Assembly (NCBI GenBank): GCA_021777285.1
Contig: JAJYDR010000086.1
Location: 1-10,327 of the forward strand
From: Actinomycetes bacterium
Lineage (GTDB): Bacteria > Actinomycetota > Acidimicrobiia > Acidimicrobiales > RAAP-2
DNA length: 10,327 nt
Direction: 5' to 3'
A program made the position numbers and the translations under genes. The notes below the pieces were generated by a model. That model ran no database searches. It was not told the origin of the DNA and saw nothing but the letters and a program-made list of their open reading frames with translations. This document shows, piece by piece, positions 5,558 through 10,327 of the stretch; positions within the stretch are counted from its first letter, which is position 1; the number at the start of each line of letters is the position of its first letter.

Positions 5558-5563
5558 AATCTA
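5558..5563 (-). promoter_or_regulatory. -10-like hexamer TAGATT before the WSHKPG gene
   Basis: On the minus strand TAGATT fits TAnnnT and ends 6 nt before ATG 5551, the same spacing as at the + strand genes here. It would give a leaderless transcript separate from the nuclease gene upstream. No -35 was recognised. Confidence 0.4.
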
Positions 5564-5602
5564 CAGTCACCCTTGGGACGGGCAGTGCGTGTGGTGGCTT
5601 CG

Positions 5603-6562
5603 TCAGAGTCGGCGCACGAGGGCACCGAACTCCTCACGGGATTGTTCCAAGTCCACTGATTGACCGGCCATGAGCGAGAGCAGGTCCTCGACGGTCCAGA
5701 CCACCTGTACGCCGTGGCGCGAGTAGTAGATCCCAACCTCGTCGATGTCGTACGAGCGGTCGAAGTCGAGAAGTGCGTAACCGAGGATCTGCCAGAGGTC
5801 GACGCGCTCGATCTGGGAGGCGGTGACGGTTTTCACGTCAATCAACCGGCTCCCCGCGATCACGTCGGCGTCCGCGCCGCCGACGAACGGACTCCCCGCA
5901 AATGTCGGGTTCGGTTCGATCTGGGAGCCAAGCAGTGCTCCTTGTGTGGCCACAAGCTGGCCCGCGAGCGCGGCGAGGTCAGCTCTCGTTGCCGGTGTGG
6001 CAAGTGCGAGCACGTCGTCGAGTTCGATCATCGGCCCCAGGTCGCCAAGGGGAGATCGATCTGCTCCACCCATCCGGAAGACTTCCTCGTAGAGGGCGAG
6101 CGCGAGACAGAGTGCTCCTAGCTGCTGCTCGAACTCGGCGTCGCTTCGGCGGGCGGGCTCGCTGCTTCTCTGAGCGGCTAGTTGGGATTCGAGCTCCTCG
6201 AAGGCGCGCGGAAGTCCGACGTCGCCCGAGAGCTCGCTGAGTTTCGTGGCTCCGAGGCGGGCCACGCGGTGATCGCCGTCGCGCGGCGGGTAGAAGAAGC
6301 GAACGCGGTAGTCGAAGGCGACACCCACGGTGGACCAGCGATAGGCCCGGCGGTCCACCAACTCGGGCACCACCACGGGGTTGCCAAGTCGCCAGACAGG
6401 TTTCTTCGGGAGATCGCCGGGAGGAGAATAGAGCCCTCGGACGGTCGCCGGCTCCTCAGTCGGGATGAGCACAACGCGGGCCGCACCGACATCGGCGAAT
6501 CGTTCGGCGAAGAATCGGTAGACGGGGCTTGAGGTGTCCTTCAGGTGACTCGTAAGAGACAC
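5603..6562 (-). CDS. PD-(D/E)XK-like nuclease with QxxxY motif
   Basis: The 319-residue protein starts at GTG 6562 with AAGGAGG (6577-6571) eight bases upstream. The N-terminal two-thirds is mostly helical, with STVGVAFDYRVRFF at 77-90 and LYEEVFR at 157-163. The C-terminal part carries the nuclease core: GGADADVIAGSRLIDVKTV (228-246), giving Asp231/233 and the D-x-K pair Asp242/Lys244. DLWQILGYALLD (255-266) follows, with Gln258 and Tyr262 as the QxxxY motif of RecB-family nucleases. Such enzymes cut DNA with Mg2+; related modules occur in repair and defence proteins. No helicase or methylase partner is adjacent. The specific family has no name I can give. The nuclease fold is likely; the target and role are unknown. 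Confidence 0.7.
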   Translation of the reverse strand: MSLTSHLKDTSSPVYRFFAERFADVGAARVVLIPTEEPATVRGLYSPPGDLPKKPVWRLGNPVVVPELVDRRAYRWSTVGVAFDYRVRFFYPPRDGDHRVARLGATKLSELSGDVGLPRAFEELESQLAAQRSSEPARRSDAEFEQQLGALCLALALYEEVFRMGGADRSPLGDLGPMIELDDVLALATPATRADLAALAGQLVATQGALLGSQIEPNPTFAGSPFVGGADADVIAGSRLIDVKTVTASQIERVDLWQILGYALLDFDRSYDIDEVGIYYSRHGVQVVWTVEDLLSLMAGQSVDLEQSREEFGALVRRL

Positions 6563-6570
6563 GACCTAGA

Positions 6571-6577
6571 CCTCCTT
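6571..6577 (-). promoter_or_regulatory. Ribosome binding site AAGGAGG for the PD-(D/E)XK gene
   Basis: On the minus strand AAGGAGG precedes GTG 6562 by 8 nt and fixes this start, in contrast to the leaderless-looking genes nearby. Confidence 0.75.
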
Positions 6578-6661
6578 CGTGTGGCTCGAGCTGCCATGTT
6601 CGGGGCCACGTTGACGTGCCCGGTGCAGAGATCCCGTATGCCTCGGTTCCTGGACGGAACG

Positions 6662-6677
6662 ACGGGCGTGCACCCGT
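6662..6677 (-). terminator. Weak hairpin after the zinc-finger nuclease gene
   Basis: ACGGG and CCCGT form a 5-bp stem with a 6-nt loop 37 nt past the stop of the zinc-finger gene. It is too short to be sure of; it is the only structure seen in the 151-nt gap before the next gene. Confidence 0.2.
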
Positions 6678-6713
6678 GCGAGCCGACACGAGATGTGAGT
6701 GAGAACGACGGGG

Positions 6714-8069
6714 TCATCCAGCATCGGGCGCAGAACTTTCTTCGATCAGGACTCGAACATCCCTTAGAAGGTCGTCAAGTCCCGCTACCGGATGCTCCCT
6801 TTCGATCCAGGCCTCGGTGTAACCGCTGAAGCGCCCGGCGATGCGGTGGTCACCTAGATTCACGCCACGCTTTCGCAAATCCCTCAGGGTCGCTTGCTCG
6901 AGGTCGCGCGCCCGTTGACCATCCATTGGGCCGCGCATCTCAAGGAGCCTCCACCCGCGTGTGCGGTGCGCGGCCATGCGCGACTCGGGTGAGTTGGTGA
7001 TCCCAATCTGCAGCATGCCCCATCGATTGTGACGCAACAGATAGAGCCAGGCGGCCTTCTTCGGGTCGTAGCCGTACTTCGCGCAGGTAGCGCACCCCCG
7101 TCCGTCACACCTGGATTTGATCTCGGCGCGCCAGCGGTGACCCTCGGCGCAGCGCCAGGGGCGAATGCGATGTGAGTCGACGACCTCCGTCGAGGGTTCC
7201 CAGCCATCGGCCTCAGCGGCCAGTTGGGGAAAGTGTGTAGCCAAATCGTTGAAGCCTGCCAGAACTCGTCGATTGGTGCAGTAGGGGCAACCCTGACCAC
7301 GAGAAGTTCGATGAAGGACAGTCGTCAACCACCGGTGTCCGAGCGAGCACACCCACGGCATCTTCTGGTGAGAACCGGCAAGGACGGTGCTCGGCTCCCA
7401 GCCATCAGATTCGAGGGCAACTCGAGGAAAGAGCGTGGCAAGGTCGTTGAAGCCTGTTAGCACTTGACGGTTGGCACACACGGGACAGCCGTTGCCAGCG
7501 ACACGACTGTGCAGGTCAGCTCGCCAGTTGTGTCCCAGCTCGCAGATCCAAGCGAGTTTCTTGCCCGACCCAGCGATGACGGTTGTCGGATCCCAGCCGT
7601 CGGCTTGCGCTGCCAGATTGGGATGCGTGGTCGCTAGGTCATTGAAACCGGCGAGAACCTTCTGGTTGATGCAATAGGGACATCCGACACCACTGGCACG
7701 GCTCTTCACTTGCGCGATCCACTGATGGCCCTTTGGGCAGCGCCATTGCTGCTTCGAATGCGATCCGGGAAGAACAGTCGCCGGGTCCCAGCCATCCGCA
7801 TCGGCGGCCAGGTCTGGTCGGAGGGTGGCGATGTCGTTGTACCCGGACCAGGCGAGTCGGTTCGCGCAGTAGGGGCAGCCCGCACCGCCGCCGTGCGTGC
7901 GCTGGTTGGGTGATGCAAGCCATCGGTGCCCACGAACACAGACCCATGGCAGCCTGCGGGCCGAGCCGTAAGAGACGGTTGACGTATCCCAGCCATCAGC
8001 CTCTGATGAGAGCTCGGGGGAGAAATCGAGCACAGACCTTGGGGATCGGGGACGGGGCTGACTCGTCAC
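6714..8069 (-). CDS. Five-fold treble-clef zinc-finger (DUF4379-like) protein with C-terminal GIY-YIG-like nuclease domain
   Basis: Numbered from GTG 8069 (451 residues), five tandem repeats of 65-66 residues each carry W-x-C-x3-H-x-W followed by G-C-P-x-C. The metal ligands are C44/H48/C65/C68, C111/H115/C130/C133, C176/H180/C195/C198, C241/H245/C261/C264 and C307/H311/C326/C329. Linkers read 'GFNDLATxxPxLAAEADGWDPSTV'. This is the PF14311 (DUF4379) zinc-ribbon pattern. Residues 340-405 then look like a GIY-YIG domain: AWLYLLRHN, MLQIGITNSPESRMAAHR with Arg364, and DLEQATLRDLRKRG with Glu391. GTG 8069 is preferred because GAGGT (8080-8076) lies 6 nt upstream, overlapping the previous stop; TTG 8147 would overlap that gene by 74 nt. 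Probable role: zinc-finger-guided DNA nuclease, in defence or homing. Function is inferred. Confidence 0.82.
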   Translation of the reverse strand: MTSQPRPRSPRSVLDFSPELSSEADGWDTSTVSYGSARRLPWVCVRGHRWLASPNQRTHGGGAGCPYCANRLAWSGYNDIATLRPDLAADADGWDPATVLPGSHSKQQWRCPKGHQWIAQVKSRASGVGCPYCINQKVLAGFNDLATTHPNLAAQADGWDPTTVIAGSGKKLAWICELGHNWRADLHSRVAGNGCPVCANRQVLTGFNDLATLFPRVALESDGWEPSTVLAGSHQKMPWVCSLGHRWLTTVLHRTSRGQGCPYCTNRRVLAGFNDLATHFPQLAAEADGWEPSTEVVDSHRIRPWRCAEGHRWRAEIKSRCDGRGCATCAKYGYDPKKAAWLYLLRHNRWGMLQIGITNSPESRMAAHRTRGWRLLEMRGPMDGQRARDLEQATLRDLRKRGVNLGDHRIAGRFSGYTEAWIEREHPVAGLDDLLRDVRVLIEESSAPDAG

Positions 8070-8073
8070 TGAT

Positions 8074-8565
8074 CTACCTCGAGCGCGCCTCATCGCGGAG
8101 TAGTTGGCGCAGCCGAAGTGAACTCTCTCGAAGTCGGTCGAAAGCAACGTTCATTCCGTTGTATGCGTCGATCCTCGCCTGTCCGATCTCAGCTCTGTCG
8201 ATCGCCCCACAACTTGACAGGAGTGCGTCCCACCGGCCGTTCGTCTCCTCCATTGCTGTCTCAACGCGCTCGGGGAGGAAGAGTGAGACCATGGCGTCGA
8301 CGTCGGGATTCTGGATGTCGGAGTGATCCTCTCGCTCGATGAATTCAGTGCCGCGCCGGTAGCGAGCGACCAGAGCTTCCGCTGTCTCCATCTGGCGGTT
8401 CCTCTGGCGCTCGAGAAGAAGACAGGCCTCACGCCGGCTGGCGTAATCACGGTCCTCACGGGCGTCAGTTGCACGTTGGTGGCGATCACGCGCCGCACCC
8501 GCGTAGGTGAGGCCTCCGCCAGCCAGGGCGGAGCCGGCGCCGATGAGCACGTCGATCCAGGACAT
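8074..8565 (-). CDS. Small membrane-anchored coiled-coil-like protein, function unknown
   Basis: The 163-residue protein opens with one glycine/alanine-rich hydrophobic segment (WIDVLIGAGSALAGGGLTYAGA, about residues 3-24). The rest is a charged, mostly helical body with long Arg/Glu stretches (DRHQRATDAREDRDYASRRE, then LLERQRNRQMETAEALVARY and FDRLRESSLRLRQLLRDEAR). This is the usual build of small phage- or island-borne membrane proteins that orient their helices to the cytoplasm. No catalytic motif is visible. The stop (TAG) overlaps the ribosome binding site of the zinc-finger nuclease gene, so the two are probably one transcript. ATG 8565 lacks a clear ribosome binding site or -10 at short spacing. 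The gene is real by codon pattern; its function is not recognised. Confidence 0.65.
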   Translation of the reverse strand: MSWIDVLIGAGSALAGGGLTYAGAARDRHQRATDAREDRDYASRREACLLLERQRNRQMETAEALVARYRRGTEFIEREDHSDIQNPDVDAMVSLFLPERVETAMEETNGRWDALLSSCGAIDRAEIGQARIDAYNGMNVAFDRLRESSLRLRQLLRDEARSR

Positions 8566-8583
8566 TGCTATCGAGTCTGCCCG

Positions 8584-8700
8584 ATGGCTGTGACGTCTGC
8601 GGGGAGTTTCGTTGGTGCCGGGCCGTTCTCACCAGGAGATATTCACTACGCCGGCCTAAAGTGCGTCGACTGCGGCCGAGAGGTGTCACGAGCACTGTAG
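8584..8700 (+). CDS. Possible 38-residue CxxC mini-protein
   Basis: ATG 8584 opens 38 codons ending KCVDCGREVSRAL, four bases before the recombinase-like GTG. The FSPGDIHYAGLKCVDCG part looks like half of a small zinc ribbon, with a single CxxC pair that would need a partner to bind metal. A TATCGA sequence ends 9 nt upstream of the ATG, and there is no clear ribosome binding site. Third positions are moderately GC-rich. It may be a leader that couples translation to the next gene, or chance. Confidence 0.35.
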   Translation: MAVTSAGSFVGAGPFSPGDIHYAGLKCVDCGREVSRAL

Positions 8701-8704
8701 AGGC

Positions 8705-9601
8705 GTGCCCCAGAGAGATTCCCGGTCGGCCGCAGCGATCATCGAGACCTACAACCCTGCTATCGGGCGCCACCATTTGGTGAGCCCGGCGGAGTGGCGA
8801 GCAGTCGCGAACGTGGTGCGAGAGGCGGTGGCGCCCTTCAGCCGCCTGCGCGGCGAGCAGATTCGCGACTACCTGCGCTCGATGACGAAGCTGGCGGCGT
8901 TCGTCGGTCGACTCGAGGGTGAGATGAGCATTGCGGCGGTGCTCGCTCCGACGAGCATCCGAGCGTTCTTGCGCAACCAGCCAGCGGGTGTGCGCGATGA
9001 GGAGCCGTACCTGTGGCGCCTGGCCCGAGCCCACGGCACGGTGCCGATGGACGAGTCGGTGCACCACCAGGTGGGCCGGCACGACCTCAAGGCGCCCTAT
9101 ACGACCGAGGAGATCGAGGCTCTCCTGCTGGCCGCTCACAGTCAGCCCACCGAACTGCGCCAGCTCAACGTGCTGGCCATCGTGGTCCTCGGCGCAGGTG
9201 CCGGGCTGGTGCGCGAGAGCTCGCGCGACGTGTGCGCGAGCGACGTCCACCGGCACGAGGATGGTGTGTTCGTGCGAGCCCGTGGTCGGTGCGCCAAGGT
9301 CCTCCCCGCATTCGAGGCCGAGCTCGAGGAGTTGGTACGGCGACGTCCGAAGGGTCGGCTGCTCGGCACCGCTCAGTCCCGCTTCATCACCGCCCAGGCC
9401 CACCAGTGGCTCGACGACCGCCGTGGGGTCCCGCGGCTCTCGGTGGACCGACTGCGCGCGAGCTGCCTCATCGACCTCATGCGTCGGGGTCACACGCTGG
9501 TTGAGGTGATGGCCTGGTCGGGGCTGAAGACGACCGACACGCTGTGGCGCCTGGCTTCGCACTTGCCCGTGCCATCGACCTGTCCGAGAGACGACGGGTG
9601 A
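8705..9601 (+). CDS. Tyrosine-recombinase-like protein lacking the catalytic tyrosine
   Basis: The 298-residue protein has the outline of a tyrosine recombinase. A helical N-terminal core-binding part (about 28-110) is followed by a catalytic-type part beginning PYTTEEIEALLLAA (131). GAGAGLVRESSRDV (163-176) matches the first Arg box with Arg170, and RGRCAKVLP (193-201) matches the beta-hairpin with Lys198. RLSVDRLRASCLIDLMRRG (244-262) matches box II with Arg251, but Asp248 stands where His is expected. In the last box, WSGLKTTDTLWRLASH (271-286), the His position is Trp271 and the nucleophile region has Leu280-Trp281 instead of Tyr. It is therefore probably not a working recombinase but a DNA-binding helper. 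It overlaps the transposase-like gene by 4 nt. GTG 8705 is the assumed start; the ribosome binding site is poor. Confidence 0.6.
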   Translation: MPQRDSRSAAAIIETYNPAIGRHHLVSPAEWRAVANVVREAVAPFSRLRGEQIRDYLRSMTKLAAFVGRLEGEMSIAAVLAPTSIRAFLRNQPAGVRDEEPYLWRLARAHGTVPMDESVHHQVGRHDLKAPYTTEEIEALLLAAHSQPTELRQLNVLAIVVLGAGAGLVRESSRDVCASDVHRHEDGVFVRARGRCAKVLPAFEAELEELVRRRPKGRLLGTAQSRFITAQAHQWLDDRRGVPRLSVDRLRASCLIDLMRRGHTLVEVMAWSGLKTTDTLWRLASHLPVPSTCPRDDG

Positions 9602-10327
9602 GCGCGCTTAGTCTCACCGAGAGCCTGCGCGAGGCCGAGCGCCTGGTGGACTCGGCACTCGTCGACGGCGTCGCGGTGCACGAGTACCTCGAAAGGTTGC
9701 TCGCCGAGAGTTGCCCGCGTCGCGGTCGCCCGCGGGGACTATCGGTGCGCACCCTGCTCGTCGCGATCCAACTCGGCGCCTTCGCCGGTCGCTTCTTCCT
9801 CACGGAACTAACCGATCTGCTGGGTCCCCTGGGTCCGGCCACGCGGGCCCGGCTCGGACTGAAGCGCCGCGGCGAGCCCGTGACGTACCGACAGATCTGC
9901 TACCTGGTGACGCGTATTGACGACGTGCTTCGCGCGAGCTTCCGCTACGAGGACGGTCGACTGGTCGAGGGACTGGCCACGTTCGACGGGGTCTTCAACG
10001 CGCTGGCAACGTCCGGGGCCCACGCCGGGGCCGCGGTGGCGTCCTCGATCGCCATCGACGGTTCGGATATTCCCACGTGGGGCACCTCCTCGCCACGCGA
10101 AGAACTCGCGTGGCAAGAGGACGAGGAGGGACGACACCACATCGTGCGCGACGAGGACGGTGGCGCGCACTGGGAGAAGGCGCGCGTCGTCACCGACACC
10201 GACGCCGCCTGGCGGGGCAGTCGCGAGGTCGAGGGCAAGCCCGCGCACTTCGGCTACAGCCTGACCGTCGCGATCTCCGCGCGCGAGGAGAACGGTCCCG
10301 ACGTTCCGCGCGCGGCGCTGGCGGCAC
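9598..10327 (+). CDS. DDE-type transposase-like protein, 3' end outside the window
   Basis: From GTG 9598 the frame stays open for 243 codons to the window edge. Its N-terminal part is helical (SLTESLREAERLVDSALVDG; RTLLVAIQLGAFAGRFFLTE), resembling the DNA-binding region of IS4/IS5/IS1182-like transposases. AIDGSDIPTWG (152-162) matches the first-Asp motif of the RNase-H fold, with Asp154. VTDTDAAWRG (198-207) followed by PAHFGYSLTVAISARE (215-230) matches the 'DxDA...GY...VAvd' stretch typical of these enzymes. The second Asp and the Glu would lie past the edge. The GTGA overlap with the recombinase-like gene implies co-translation, so both are likely parts of one element. No terminal inverted repeat can be judged without the right end. 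The exact IS family is not assigned. Confidence 0.68.
   Translation, partial: MSALSLTESLREAERLVDSALVDGVAVHEYLERLLAESCPRRGRPRGLSVRTLLVAIQLGAFAGRFFLTELTDLLGPLGPATRARLGLKRRGEPVTYRQICYLVTRIDDVLRASFRYEDGRLVEGLATFDGVFNALATSGAHAGAAVASSIAIDGSDIPTWGTSSPREELAWQEDEEGRHHIVRDEDGGAHWEKARVVTDTDAAWRGSREVEGKPAHFGYSLTVAISAREENGPDVPRAALAA

Noticed and set aside
7733..8326. 197-codon ORF on the + strand
   Set aside because: It is antisense to the repeated zinc-finger gene, whose five sets of Cys/His ligands are clearly selected; the ORF is Ser/Arg-rich without motifs.
8486..9562. 358-codon ORF on the - strand opposite the recombinase-like gene
   Set aside because: It is rich in His, Arg and Leu as expected of the antisense of a GC-rich gene. 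The + strand frame shows ordered recombinase-like motifs and continues by a GTGA overlap into a transposase.

Overview
This is a high-GC bacterial window with frequent GTG starts, strong actinobacterial-style GC hairpins, a CU044_5270-type anti-sigma-like protein and at least four genes whose -10-like hexamer lies only 5-7 nt before the ATG, the geometry of leaderless transcripts. This suggests an Actinomycetota chromosome, perhaps of the Acidimicrobiia type, but the lineage is inference. The mix of toxin-antitoxin-like pairs, nucleases and a transposase makes it an accessory region.

Left part (1-2874, + strand): two two-gene modules, each with a 4-nt GTGA stop/start overlap. Module 1 (340-1442) is an XRE regulator plus a DUF6036/AbiEii-like nucleotidyltransferase. 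Module 2 (1919-2874) is a Phd-like antitoxin plus a GNAT acetyltransferase. Each is preceded by a copy of the same 135-bp non-coding element (66-200 and 1711-1845). The copies align without a gap at 96 of 135 positions by hand count. Two strong hairpins (1564-1589, 1662-1692) close module 1. The picture is a short array of toxin-antitoxin cassettes separated by a shared structured repeat, and this is the most unusual signal in the window.

Middle (2971-4598, + strand): an ECF sigma factor and a membrane-anchored partner read as one operon, with a 1-nt overlap and a good ribosome binding site.

4663-8565 (- strand): a run of five genes. In transcription order these are a small membrane-anchored coiled-coil-like protein, a protein with five treble-clef zinc fingers and a GIY-YIG-like nuclease domain, a PD-(D/E)XK-like nuclease with a QxxxY motif, a secreted-type Cys/His protein of the 'WSHKPG' kind, and an unrecognised ORF that overlaps it. 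Two different nuclease folds with unknown partners make this a candidate defence or mobile-element cargo block, though no known system is recognised.

Right end (8584-10327, + strand): a possible 38-residue CxxC mini-gene, a tyrosine-recombinase-like protein that has lost its catalytic tyrosine, and a DDE-type transposase-like gene that runs off the window. The last two overlap by 4 nt and probably form one two-gene transposable element.
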